From assembly GCA_965219635.1 (NCBI GenBank), contig OZ244783.1:2728001-2792000 (forward strand): DNA of 64,000 bases. The letters are read 5' to 3'. The translations under genes were made by a program, and so were the position numbers. The notes beneath the pieces are model-generated. The model searched no databases. It was not told where the DNA came from and saw only the letters and a program-made list of their open reading frames with translations. This document shows, in pieces, positions 18,563 through 27,933 of this stretch. The DNA comes from JAPOXR01 sp965219635. GTDB taxonomy: Bacteria; Pseudomonadota; Alphaproteobacteria; Rhodobacterales; Rhodobacteraceae. Position 1 is the stretch's first letter. Each line of letters starts with the position of its first letter.

Positions 18563-20056
18563 TTACGCCGCATTGCGTGAGAGCGTCCTTGCGACAGCAT
18601 CGCGCCAACCGGCATAACGGGCATCCCGTTCTGGCGCCGGCATTTGCGGCATGTATCGCCTTGCCAACTGCCACTGGCCGGCAAATTTCTCCGGACCAGG
18701 CACGATGCCCGTTTGAAGCCCTGCAAGATAGGCGGCGCCCAGGGCGGTTGTTTCGGTAACAGCGGGAACATCGACAAGGGCTGCGAGTTGGTCGGAAATC
18801 GCCTGCATGGTCCAATCGCTGGCGGTCATGCCTCCGTCAACGCGTAGTACAGTTCCGGCTGCGGCCGGCATGTCGGCTTGCATTGCTTCGGCAAGATCCC
18901 TGGTCTGATAGGCTACGCATTCAAGAGCTGCCCGGGCAAACTCGGCTGGTCCGGAGTTCCTCGTCAGTCCGTAGATTGCCCCCCTGCACTCGGCGTCCCA
19001 ATAAGGAGCCCCCAAACCGGTGAATGCCGGAACGAGATACAGCCGCTGCCCTGGATCGGCGGCAGTTGCCATTGGGCCGGTCTCGGCAGCATCGGAGACA
19101 ATGCCGAGACCATCGCGCAGCCATTGGACGGCAGCGCCCGCTATGAATATGGATCCCTCAAGGGCATAGGTTGTCTTGCCGTCAAGCCTGTAGGCGATCG
19201 TCGTCAGCAACCGGCTGGTGGAGTCGACACGGTCGGACCCGGTGTTCATCAATGCAAAGCACCCTGTTCCATAAGTGGATTTCAGCATGCCGGGCTTGAA
19301 ACAGGCCTGACCGACCGTAGCTGCGTGCTGATCACCGGCGATGCCGCAGATTGGAATCTGCGAGCCAAGGATTGACGCGTCGGCCATGCCGAACTCTGCC
19401 GCACAATCCAGAACTTCCGGCATCATGCATTCCGGTATGCCGAACAAATCCAGCAAGTGCGGATCCCACTGACCGGACTCGATGTTGAAGAGCATTGTAC
19501 GGGAGGCGTTTGTTGCGTCGGTAACGTGACGCTTGCCTCCTGTAAGCCGCCAGACAAGGAAGCTGTCGACGGTGCCAAACAGCAGTTTGCCCTGTTCAGC
19601 ACTTTTTCTTGCACCCGGCACATTGCCGAGAATCCAGTTCAGTTTGGTGGCTGAGAAATAGGGATCAAGTAAAAGTCCCGTCCGCCGGGTAACGTCGGCT
19701 TCGTTGCCTTCCTCTTGCAATTCGCGGCAGAAGCCGGCGGTCCGGCGGTCCTGCCAGACGATCGCATTGCAGATGGGTTTGCCCGTGTCCTTCTCCCAGA
19801 CCACAACCGTTTCGCGCTGGTTGGTGATGCCGATACAGGCAACCCCGCCTTCGGCCCCGGAAAGCGCCTTCTTGCATGAGTTTATCGTGGATGACCAGAT
19901 TTCTTCAGGGTCGTGCTCGACCCATCCTCCCTGCGGATAGTGCTGCGTGAACTCGAGCTGTCCAACACTCGACGGTTTGAGATCGGCATCGAACAGGATT
20001 GCCCTGCTGGAGGTTGTTCCCTGGTCGATAGCCAGGATGCCAGCCTGTGATGCCAT
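18563..20056 (-). CDS. glpK: Glycerol kinase
   Basis: This 497-aa FGGY-family kinase phosphorylates glycerol to glycerol 3-phosphate. The N-terminal phosphate loop ILAIDQGTTSSRAILFD, the motif TNQRETVVVW, the substrate-contact region VWQDRRT, the conserved AGDQHAATVGQ and the late signature LRVDGGMTASDW are all present. The length is that of E. coli GlpK. GGGGCG precedes the ATG. No glpF or glpD adjoins, so it stands alone between the ABC exporter and the reductase-like gene. Confidence 0.95.
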   Translation of the reverse strand: MASQAGILAIDQGTTSSRAILFDADLKPSSVGQLEFTQHYPQGGWVEHDPEEIWSSTINSCKKALSGAEGGVACIGITNQRETVVVWEKDTGKPICNAIVWQDRRTAGFCRELQEEGNEADVTRRTGLLLDPYFSATKLNWILGNVPGARKSAEQGKLLFGTVDSFLVWRLTGGKRHVTDATNASRTMLFNIESGQWDPHLLDLFGIPECMMPEVLDCAAEFGMADASILGSQIPICGIAGDQHAATVGQACFKPGMLKSTYGTGCFALMNTGSDRVDSTSRLLTTIAYRLDGKTTYALEGSIFIAGAAVQWLRDGLGIVSDAAETGPMATAADPGQRLYLVPAFTGLGAPYWDAECRGAIYGLTRNSGPAEFARAALECVAYQTRDLAEAMQADMPAAAGTVLRVDGGMTASDWTMQAISDQLAALVDVPAVTETTALGAAYLAGLQTGIVPGPEKFAGQWQLARRYMPQMPAPERDARYAGWRDAVARTLSRNAA

Positions 20057-20276
20057 GCTCTTCGCCCCTTAGCCCGTTGGCCCGCCGATGTGGATTGCCG
20101 CCGGAAGTCTCCTGCTCTGCATCCGGTGTATCCGGTCCATCAGCCGTTCGGTCATTCAGGAGCAACCACCCGGGGAGTCCAACCAAATCTGTCGCACAAA
20201 CTCAAGATCAGGTTGATGCAGTATCGGAGTCCGGAACTTCAGTTCGGGCAGGGCCTGCCTTGAACATCAGGCAGGA

Positions 20277-21350
20277 TCAGGACGAACTCCGGTTCTTTGC
20301 AATCCACTGGTCCACCATGCCGACCGTCCTGTCTACAGTTGGATGACTTTCTCCCCGAGCCGCCGCTATTGACTGCACCAGCTTGTCGACCCGTTCAATG
20401 AAAGGAGCGCCAGCACCCAGGGCGCGGGCAGCCGATGATGGCGTAATGAGGGATTCCGCAGCCTTGGCGTATTTTTCGAAGGGGACCATGTCGGACTTCG
20501 CCGCCCCGAGCGAAACGCACAGATCGGAAACCCACTCATAAACCCCGCGGGACTCTCCAAGATCGCGATGAACGGCGTCCCGGATCGGCACCATCTCCTG
20601 CTCCTGCACGCAACGGTAGTTGCCTGCGAGAAGCATCGCCCACTTCGCCATCGGGACGAACACGGATTCATGCACCCTTAGCTTGACCGGGATCTCGATC
20701 ATTTTGCCTTGATGTTCGAACCGGGCAGCGATGATGTCTTCTTCCATCTGCCTCAGCATTGCAGTGTGTTCTTCAGACTCGAACCGAGCTGCCTTGAAAT
20801 TGGTCGGGAGGCGAACCTGGAGCAGATTAATCGGCTTTTCCGGCGGCCGGAACGCCTGCGGATCAGGGCTGCACAGAGTTACCAGTTGCGGGTCAAACGC
20901 ATCCCATACAGCAGCGTCAGCAAAACAGTGGCGGCAGGCTTCGGCGTTCACGCCCGGGATCCTCTTCAGATACGGAAGCGGCGGCATGTTCATGATCGAC
21001 ATGCAGGGACGGCGTTCCTTGACCACGCAATCCAAGAGATTGCGGATTGACTCATGCCGGTATTGAGGTTCCTGCATGGCCAGAACAACCAGATCCCGGG
21101 ATCCCGGCGCTGCGTCGTCCGGGGATACTGCGGAAACACTGCCCGCCAGATCCTTCGAACTCACCTCAACCTGGCTGTCCAACCCCCGGACCGGGAACCT
21201 GACCCTGACACCGTCGGCACTGATCTTCTCTACCTCCTCCGGCAGGCAGACTAGGCTGACCGAATGACCGGCCATGGCCAACTTGGTCGCCAGGAGCGAA
21301 CCGTAGGAAGCACCGAGGATCAACACATTGAAAGGACCAGCCAACTTCAT
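20277..21350 (-). CDS. Ketopantoate reductase-like (PanE/ApbA-type) dehydrogenase
   Basis: This 357-aa protein starts with a Rossmann motif of the PanE/ApbA kind (FNVLILGASYGSLLATKLAMAGH, shown here in part) and the typical LVVLAMQEPQ segment. The C-terminal half is less typical of pantothenate synthesis enzymes, so its substrate is uncertain; opine-type dehydrogenases are also related. The AAGGAG directly touches the ATG at 21350; the TTG two codons later would have a 6-nt spacing, so the true start may be 21344. The gene is divergent from the first ankyrin gene, and its first 39 bp recur four times as fragments inside the ankyrin array. Confidence 0.7.
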   Translation of the reverse strand: MKLAGPFNVLILGASYGSLLATKLAMAGHSVSLVCLPEEVEKISADGVRVRFPVRGLDSQVEVSSKDLAGSVSAVSPDDAAPGSRDLVVLAMQEPQYRHESIRNLLDCVVKERRPCMSIMNMPPLPYLKRIPGVNAEACRHCFADAAVWDAFDPQLVTLCSPDPQAFRPPEKPINLLQVRLPTNFKAARFESEEHTAMLRQMEEDIIAARFEHQGKMIEIPVKLRVHESVFVPMAKWAMLLAGNYRCVQEQEMVPIRDAVHRDLGESRGVYEWVSDLCVSLGAAKSDMVPFEKYAKAAESLITPSSAARALGAGAPFIERVDKLVQSIAAARGESHPTVDRTVGMVDQWIAKNRSSS

Positions 21351-21793
21351 CTCCTTGTAATTCAGATCGTTGCCGCAGCTTCAGCGGGCAACTCGCTACT
21401 TCCGATTAGTGGCATATCAACCGAATGGCAAATTTGCGGGCAATGGCCATGGGTCCTGCTGGTATGCCGAACTGAGGCTAACTCCCAAACCCATGGCTGG
21501 TTCTCATTGGCCTTCTGCTGAACTGCCCTTTTTCCAAGGCAGCTTGCCTGTACGAACCACTGCCAAAAACCAGTTGCCTTGCGCCAATGACCAGCCGGGT
21601 GCCGTGTATCCCAGAGCGATTGCGATTGCGCTGTCGCAGGCCGGCAACTCCCTTTCGGATTCCGGCATCATTGAAATGAGCCGATCAATTCACAGTTTCG
21701 CGACCCTCCTTGCCCGTCCGAATTGAAGCAGACACAACGAGACCGGGCTCTTGGCCCCTGTAGCAATGAGACAGAAATGGGAGGACTCAGGTC
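21351..21793 (+). repeat. Leader of the ankyrin array, copy 1 (native junction with the reductase gene)
   Basis: These 443 bp separate the reductase start from the first ankyrin start. The same sequence precedes each later ankyrin gene. It ends with the block ATGGGAGGACTCAGGTC before the ATG, whose GGGAGGA is the ribosome site. A divergent promoter must lie here, but I could not assign -35/-10 boxes with confidence. Confidence 0.75.
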
Positions 21794-23682
21794 ATGGAAA
21801 CTGCAAGCAACGCAACCTTACCATTGCGAGGCGTAATCTATGCAACGGCCGCGTGGTTAGTAATGTCCGGAGTCAGTCATGGGCAGGCCGATTGTGGAGA
21901 CTGGAATAGACGAGAATTCTCTGAAAATGCCAGCATCTCCGATGTCGAGCGCTGCGTTATGGCGGGAGCAGATCTGGAAGAACGCAACAAACATGGTTGG
22001 GCCCCGATTTTCTGGGCAGCATGGCTTGGCAATCCGGATGCCGTCGGCGCCCTGCTTGATGCAGGTGCGGACTTCTCGGCTCGCGATAATGACGGGAGAT
22101 CACCTCTTCACTTGGTGGCCGCAAAGGGCGGCGCCGAAATGGTCACGGCAATGTTGAGCGCAGGAGCCGAAATCGAGGCTCGCGACAAAAATGGCTGGAC
22201 CCCGATCTTCTGGGCAGCATCGGAAGGCAATACGGAAGCTCTGGTCGCCCTGCTCGACGCAGGTGCAGACTTCTCGGCTCGCGATAATGACGGGATAGTA
22301 CCTCTGCACCTGGCGGCCGCACATGGCGATGCCGAAATGGTCACTGCCATGTTCAGCGCCGGCGCCGAAATCGAAGCTAGCGACAAAAATGGCTGGACCC
22401 CGATCTTCTGGGCAGCGGCGGAAGGCAATAGGGAAGTTCTGGTCGCCCTGCTCGACGCAGGTGCAGACTTCTCGGCTCGCGATGATCACGGGAAATCACC
22501 TCTTCACTTGGTGGCCGCACATGGCGACACCGAAATGGTCAAGGCCATGTTGAGCGCAGGTGCCGAAATCGAGGCTCGCGACAAAAATGGCTGGACCCCG
22601 ATCTTCTGGGCAGCGTGGGTAGGCAATAGGGCAGTTTTGGTCGCCCTGCTCAACGCAGGTGCAGACATCGCGGCTCCCGACAATTTGGGAGTTACACCTC
22701 TTCACTTCATGGCCGCCCACGGCACTGCAGATATGGTCGCTGTCTTGTTGAGCGCCGGCGCCGAAATCGAAGCTCGCAACAAAAATGGCTGGACCCCGAT
22801 CTTCTAGGCAGCAACGTATGGCGGAATGGAGGTACTGGGGGCCCTGCTGGATGCCGGTGCGGACTTCTCGGCACGCGATCACGCGATAATGTCGGGAGAT
22901 CACCTCTTCACTTGGTGGCTGCACATGGCGACGCCGAAATGGTCACTGCCATGTTGAGGGCCGGGGCCGAAATCGAAGCTCAGGTCAATGAAGGCTGGAC
23001 CCCGCTGATATACGCGTCAATTGGTGAAACGGATACGCTAATCGTCCTGCTGAATGCTGGCGCCGACGTCAATGTTCGCGGCAACGATGGAAGATTACCC
23101 ATTCATGTGATGGCCGCGCAGGGAACCGCCGAGATGATTGATGCCATGTTAAAGGCCGGTGCAAACATTGAGGCTCGCGACTATTTTGCTCGGACCCCGA
23201 TCATGTGGGCGGCTGTTCACGGCACCAAGGATGTTCTGGGCGTACTGCTTGACTCTGGCGCGCGCATCCTGGCCCGAGACCAACATGATAGAACAGCACT
23301 TCACCATGCGGTGTTCAATACTGCAGAACTGGTAATGGCGTCGCTGGACGCAGGTGCGGACCACTCCGTTCGCGACATTGATGGAAGGCCGCCTCTCCAC
23401 GCTGTGGCCTTGTATGGCAAAGTGGCAATGGTCGCTGCCCTGTTGGATGCCGGCGCTGACATTGAAGCTCGCGATAATGGTAGCTGGACTGCACTTCTTC
23501 AGGCGGCGCGTGAAGGTAGAACTGAAATGCTGACAGCGCTTGTGAACGTTGGTGCGGTCGTCAATGTACACAACTATGAGGGCAAATCACCCTTGGATCT
23601 GGCGCAGGAACACGACGGATTGGTGGACACAGATGCCCTCAGGCTGTTGCGCGCCTTGAGTTTCCAAAAGGACGGATCGTGA
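21794..23682 (+). pseudogene. Exported ankyrin-repeat protein, array copy 1, broken by a stop and an 8-bp duplication
   Basis: This copy starts like its sisters: a signal peptide ending SGVSHGQA, then DCGDWNRREF and the 33-residue ankyrin repeats (pattern DNDGRSPLHLVAA). At 22805-22807 a Trp codon of the repeat motif GWTPIFWAA has become TAG. Further on, CACGCGAT is duplicated in tandem at 22872-22887, shifting the frame. After correcting both, the reading continues to the usual C-terminal DALRLLRALS and a stop at 23682, giving an ancestral protein of about 626 aa with about 17 repeats. A 337-aa N-terminal part could still be made. Its sequence is closest to copy 2. Confidence 0.85.
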
Positions 23683-23764
23683 ATGGGGCGGCATAGGTTC
23701 ATTTGGTCAATTCTTGCCAGGCAATGGAGCAAGCTGTTGTATCCATTGATTGTATTGCGGAAAT

Positions 23765-23818
23765 CCTGGAGCGAAGACCGTAGCAAACAGGCCGATTTCA
23801 GGCGATCTTCGCTCCGGG
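23765..23818 (+). terminator. Conserved stem-loop after ankyrin copy 1
   Basis: CCTGGAGCGAAGA pairs with TCTTCGCTCCGGG (13 bp with one G-U) around a 28-nt loop, 82 bp after the stop. The same element follows all five ankyrin genes. There is no T-run, so a terminator, mRNA-stability or recombination role are all open. Confidence 0.55.
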
Positions 23819-24019
23819 TATTCAAGCTTGCAGAATTCCCCATCTGGCAAACACGTCAAATCCAGAGAGCCGAACACGCATACCGTTCGTACACACGTTG
23901 CAACCGATTACGCCGCTCCCCCATCCGCAGACAGCAATCCGGCACGCTTGCAGGGGGTACGTAAGCGACCAAACACGCCGTGGGCTGTTTTGCTTGAACC
24001 GACGCCGCTGTCTGCGTGA

Positions 24020-24047
24020 GATGCCTCCAGCTTAATTGGAGGGCATC
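24020..24047 (+). promoter_or_regulatory. Hairpin covering the ribosome site of the IS66 accessory gene (unit 1)
   Basis: GATGCCTCCA pairs with TGGAGGGCATC (one bulged G) across a 7-nt loop. The right arm holds the GGAGGG ribosome site of the ATG at 24051, so folding would block translation. This fits the tight control common in transposable elements. The same hairpin is at 27994-28021. Confidence 0.5.
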
Positions 24048-24050
24048 TAT

Positions 24051-24359
24051 ATGTCGACTGATTTGGTGAATTCAGCCACACCTGAGCAGCGTGGTGTTCG
24101 CAAGCGTCGCAGTGGGTCTGAATGGCGTGTGCTGTTTGCGGAATTCGAGCGCTGCGACGGTACGCAGGCAAGTTTTTGCAAGGCCCGGGGAGTGGCACTG
24201 AATACGTTCCACCTCTGGCGCGGTTGGCTTGGCCTGGCTTCAGGGTCGGCATCGCCCGGTTCTGTTGGATTTGTGCAACTTTCGCCGCCGACGGTTTCGG
24301 GATGGGATGTCGAGTTGTCGCTGGGCGATGGTGTTGTTCTTCGCCTGAGGCGATCCTGA
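24051..24359 (+). CDS. IS66-type accessory protein TnpA (unit 1)
   Basis: This 102-aa protein has the TnpA pattern: EWRVLFAEFERCDGTQASFC, then GVALNTFHLWRGWLG, a short helix-turn-helix of IS66 and related elements. It follows GGAGGG inside a hairpin. The frame is intact although the rest of the element is decayed. It differs from the unit 2 copy at a few residues (KARG against ETRG, GWLG against GRLG). Confidence 0.7.
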   Translation: MSTDLVNSATPEQRGVRKRRSGSEWRVLFAEFERCDGTQASFCKARGVALNTFHLWRGWLGLASGSASPGSVGFVQLSPPTVSGWDVELSLGDGVVLRLRRS

Positions 24360-24670
24360 TTCTTGGCAGTTGGCCTGTGGGCGGCATCTGGCTTACGACA
24401 GAACCTGCGCACATGCGCTGCAGCTTTGACGGGTTGAGTGTGCGGGTTTCAACCCATCCCGGCCAGAACCCTGCCAACGGCAAGTGTTTCGCTTTCTTCA
24501 ATTGGCGCCGCACCATCGTCAAGGTTGTTGGCTTTAAGCATGGCAGGTTATTCATCTGGTCCAAGCGCCTGGAACGGGGTCTGTTGGCACCGGTCCCTGG
24601 ACGGGGCCATGCGGCACTCTCGCTGTCGAAGATAGAGCTTTCGGCGTTGCTGGAAGGAATTGACATCACG
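24350..24670 (+). pseudogene. IS66 tnpB relic (unit 1)
   Basis: The frame reads IWLTTEPAHMRCSFDGLSV, then FAFFNWRRTIVKVV, LFIWSKRLERG and ALLEGID, in the order of IS66 TnpB (Orf2). The start codon is missing, the first residues overlap the tnpA end, and spacing between motifs is altered, so it is not functional. Confidence 0.65.
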
Positions 24671-24744
24671 GTGCGGCGCCACCGCAAGCGCTGCAGCCCC
24701 GCCATGGAGGTTGCCGTTGGCCGGTGACGACCCGGATGGCGAAG

Positions 24745-24905
24745 TACGAGACTTCGGAGGTCATCGGTTGATCGGCGAAGCGGCTTTTCCAGAGCCGTCG
24801 CGTCAACTCGTCGACCCGGCTTGCCGGATAGGTGTCGATGCGCAACAGCACACCGGTCAGCAATGAGTTTTGGTCGATCCCCTGCAAATCGCAGGTCTTG
24901 ATCAA
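24745..24905 (-). pseudogene. IS66 tnpC 3'-end relic (unit 1, inverted relative to tnpA/tnpB)
   Basis: On the minus strand the reading LIKTCDLQGIDQNSLLTGVL followed by SRVDELTRRLW matches the C-terminus of IS66 transposases (LIETCKLNGVDP, then SRxDEL). The upstream DDE domain is absent. Confidence 0.6.
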
Positions 24906-25110
24906 TCCATTGATGATGCCGTTGTTCTGTGCGCCCGCCTAACTCCAGGCAGAAGGCCAGTTCCTTAGGCCGAACTTGGGCCCGCACAGGGGATTTTCGA
25001 AATTATTATGCCGATATCGGCACGATGATGTTGGGTGACCTGGCGATTGCGGGTTTCGACAAAGGCCACATGGGCGCAGTAGACGCCGCTGTTCGTGTTC
25101 CGGTGAAGTC

Positions 25111-25149
25111 GCCGAGGATCAACACATTGAATGGACCAGCCAACTTCAT
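25111..25149 (-). pseudogene. 5' fragment of the reductase gene (before ankyrin copy 2)
   Basis: The minus strand encodes MKLAGPFNVLILG with the same AAGGAG just upstream, a copy of the first 13 codons of the gene at 20277-21350. It is then fused to unrelated sequence. It marks the left joint of the duplicated unit. Confidence 0.8.
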
Positions 25150-25580
25150 CTCCTTGCAATTCAGATTGTTGCCGCAGCTTCAGCAGGCAACTCGCAACTT
25201 CCGATTGGTGGAATATCACGGGAATGGCAAAATTGCGGACCAGGGACAGGATTCCTGCAGGAACACCGAACAGCAAACAATTACCGAGTTCCTATTGGCC
25301 AACTGCTGATTTGCTTTCCTTCCAAGGCAGCTTACCTGTCCGTCCCACCGCCAAAACCAGTTGCCTTGCGCCAATGACCAGCCGGGTGCCGTGTATCCCA
25401 GAGCGATTGCGATTGCGCTGTCGCAGGCCGGCAACTCCCTTTCGGATTCCGGCATCATTGAAATGAGCCGATCAATTCACAGTTTCGCGACCCTCCTTGT
25501 CCGTCCGAATTGAAGCAGACACAACGAGACCGGGCTCTTGGCCCCTGTAGCAATGAGACAGAAATGGGAGGACTCAGGTC
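25150..25580 (+). repeat. Leader of the ankyrin array, copy 2
   Basis: Near-identical to 21351-21793 over its whole length, with small insertions and substitutions. It ends in the same GGGAGGACTCAGGTC before the ATG. Confidence 0.8.
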
Positions 25581-27653
25581 ATGGAAACTGCAAGCAACGC
25601 AACCTCACCATTGCGAGGCGTAATCTATGCAACGGGCGCGTGGTTAGTAATGTCCGGAGTCAGTCATGGGCAGGCCGATTGTGGAGACTGGAATAGACCA
25701 GAATTCTTTGAAAATGCCAGCATCTCCGATGTCGAGCGCTGCGTTTTGGCAGGTGCGGATCTGGAAGAACGCAACAAACATGGTTGGGCCCCGATTTTCT
25801 GGGCAGCGTGGATTGGCAATCCGGATGCCGTCGGCGCCCTGCTTGATGCTGGTGCGGACTTCTCGGCTCGCGATAATGACGGGAGATCACCTCTGCACTT
25901 GGTGGCCGCAAAGGGCGGCGCCGAAATGGTCACGGCCATGTTGAGCGCAGGAGCCGAAATCGAGGCTCGCGACAAAAATGGCTGGACCCCAATCTTCTGG
26001 GCAGCAAGGTTAGGCAATATGAGTGCTTTTGGCGCGCTGCTCGACGCAGGTGCAGACTTCTCGGCTCGCGATAATGACGGGATAGTACCTCTTCACTTGG
26101 CGGCCGCACATGGCGATGCCGAAATGGTCACTGCCATGTTGAGCGCCGGTGCCGAAATCGAGGCCCGGAACAACGAGGGCTGGACCCCGATCTTCGGGGC
26201 AGCGGCGGAAGGCAATAGGGAAGTTCTGGTCGCCCTGCTCGACGCAGGTGCAGACTTCTCGGCTCGCGATAATGACGGGAAATCACCTCTGCACTTGGTG
26301 GCTGCAGGAGGCGATGCCGAAATGGTCACTGCCATGTTGAGCGCCGGGGCCGAAATCGAGGCCCGGGACAGTGAAGGCTGGACCCCGATCTTCTGGGCAG
26401 CAAGGCATGGCAATACAGAAGTTCTGCTTGCCCTGCTTGATGCCGGTGCAGACTTCTCGGCTCGCGATAATGACGGGAGATCACCTCTGCACTTGGTGGC
26501 CGCAGGAGGCGATGCCGAAATGGTCACTGCCATGTTGAGCGCCGGGGCCGATATTGAAGTCCGTGATAATGACGGCTTTACCCCTCTGTTTCTGGCGCCA
26601 CTTGGTAAAACAGGGACCATGATCGCCCTGCTGAATGCTGGCGCCGACATCAATGCTCGCGGCAACGATGGAAGGCTACCCATTCATGTGGTGGCCGCGG
26701 AAGGAAATGCCGCAATGGTTGCCGCACTGTTGAATGCTGGATCCGGCATTGAGGTTCGCGACAATTCTGGTCGGACCCCGATCATGTGGGCAGCCAACCT
26801 TGGCACTAAGGATGTACTGCGTGTACTGATTGACGCTGGCGCAGACGTTTTGGCCCGAGACCAATGGGATTTGGCCGTGCTCCACTATGCGGCGTTCAAT
26901 ACAGCAGAAGCAATGGCAGTATTGCTGGACGCAGGTGCTGAAATCGAAGCCCGGAACAATGAAGGCTGGACCCCGCTGATATACGCGTCAAATGGTGAAA
27001 CGGATACCTTGATCGTCCTGCTGAATGCTGGCGCCGACGTCAATGCTCGCGGCAACGATGGAAGATTACCCATTCATGTGGTGGCCGCGCAGGGAACCGC
27101 CGAGATGGTCGATGCCATGTTGAAGGCAGGTGCCGATATTGAGGCTCGTGACTATTCTGCGCGGACCCCGATCATGTGGGCGGCTAATCACGGCACCACG
27201 GATGTTCTGGGCGTACTGCTTGACGCTGGCGCTCGCATCCTGGCTCGAGACCAACAGGATAGAACAGCACTTCACCATGCGGCGTTCAATACAGCAGAAA
27301 TGGTGACGGCATTGCTGGACGCAGGTGCGGACCACTCCGTTCGCGATATTGATGGAAGGCCGCCTCTCCACGCTGTGGCCTTGTATGGCAAAGTGGCAAT
27401 GGTCACTGCTCTGTTGGATGCCGGGGCTAACATTGAAGCTCGCGATAATGGTAGCTGGACTGCGCTTCTTCATGCGGCGCGTGAAGGTAGAGCTGAAATG
27501 CTGACAGCGCTTGTGAACGCTGGTGCGAACGTCAATGTCTACAACTACGTGGGCAAATCACCCTTGGATCTGGCCATGGAACACGACGGATTGGTGGACA
27601 CAGATGCCCTCAGGCTGCTGCGCGACTTGAGTTCCAAAGAGGACGGATCGTGA
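25581..27653 (+). CDS. Exported ankyrin-repeat protein, array copy 2 (690 aa)
   Basis: A signal peptide (hydrophobic VIYATGAWLVMSGVSHGQA) is followed by a capping segment with two conserved cysteines (DCGDW and VERCVLAG), then about 19 ankyrin repeats of 33 residues, and a C-terminal cap DLAMEHDGLVDTDALRLLRD. Typical repeat units read GADFSARDNDGRSPLHLVAA and GAEIEARDNEGWTPIFWAA. With the signal peptide it should be periplasmic or exported, and the cysteines may form a disulfide. Ankyrin repeats bind proteins; no enzyme domain is present. It is 66 residues (exactly two repeats) longer than copy 4. The N-terminus groups it with copy 1. The ligand is unknown. Confidence 0.85.
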   Translation: METASNATSPLRGVIYATGAWLVMSGVSHGQADCGDWNRPEFFENASISDVERCVLAGADLEERNKHGWAPIFWAAWIGNPDAVGALLDAGADFSARDNDGRSPLHLVAAKGGAEMVTAMLSAGAEIEARDKNGWTPIFWAARLGNMSAFGALLDAGADFSARDNDGIVPLHLAAAHGDAEMVTAMLSAGAEIEARNNEGWTPIFGAAAEGNREVLVALLDAGADFSARDNDGKSPLHLVAAGGDAEMVTAMLSAGAEIEARDSEGWTPIFWAARHGNTEVLLALLDAGADFSARDNDGRSPLHLVAAGGDAEMVTAMLSAGADIEVRDNDGFTPLFLAPLGKTGTMIALLNAGADINARGNDGRLPIHVVAAEGNAAMVAALLNAGSGIEVRDNSGRTPIMWAANLGTKDVLRVLIDAGADVLARDQWDLAVLHYAAFNTAEAMAVLLDAGAEIEARNNEGWTPLIYASNGETDTLIVLLNAGADVNARGNDGRLPIHVVAAQGTAEMVDAMLKAGADIEARDYSARTPIMWAANHGTTDVLGVLLDAGARILARDQQDRTALHHAAFNTAEMVTALLDAGADHSVRDIDGRPPLHAVALYGKVAMVTALLDAGANIEARDNGSWTALLHAAREGRAEMLTALVNAGANVNVYNYVGKSPLDLAMEHDGLVDTDALRLLRDLSSKEDGS

Positions 27654-27736
27654 ATGGACCGGGCACAGGTTCATTTGATGAGTTCCTGCCAGGCAATGCA
27701 GCAAGCAGTTGTATCCATTGACTGTGTTGGGAAAAT

Positions 27737-27790
27737 CCTGGAGCGAAGACCGTAGCAAACAAGCCAATTTCAGGCGATCTTCGCTCCGGG
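27737..27790 (+). terminator. Conserved stem-loop after ankyrin copy 2
   Basis: The same 13-bp stem (CCTGGAGCGAAGA with TCTTCGCTCCGGG) lies 83 bp after the stop. Confidence 0.55.
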
Positions 27791-27933
27791 CATTCAAGTT
27801 TGCAGAATTCCCCATCTGGCAACCATGAGAAATACAGAGAGTCGAACACGCGATACCGATCGTGCACGCATTGCAACCGTTAACGCCGCTCCCCCATCCG
27901 CAGACAGCAATCCGGCACACTTGCAGGGGGTAC

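Larger units (their letters stand above)
23961..25110 (+). mobile_element. IS66-family relic, array unit 1
   Basis: The left end begins GTAAGCGACCAAACACG, matching the GTAAGCG terminus of IS66 elements. Inside are an intact accessory gene (24051-24359), a tnpB-like stretch without a start (24350-24670), and, on the opposite strand, the 3' end of a tnpC-like gene (24905 to 24745; LIKTCDLQGID and SRVDEL). The opposite orientation means an internal inversion or two overlapping relics. No matching right end is visible. A further 180 bp to about 25110 is common to all units but unidentified. The element is dead but was copied with the array. Confidence 0.7.

Noticed and set aside
22100..22489. Antisense open frames over ankyrin repeats (also at 26093-26683, 30857-31249, 34208-34600, 36619-37107)
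   Set aside because: They are periodic by-products of the 99-bp repeat read on the other strand and carry no independent start or family signal.
23908..24987. Long minus-strand open frame (359 codons) across the IS66 relic
   Set aside because: It runs antisense to a tnpA gene, crosses decayed sequence, has low-complexity composition and no ribosome site.
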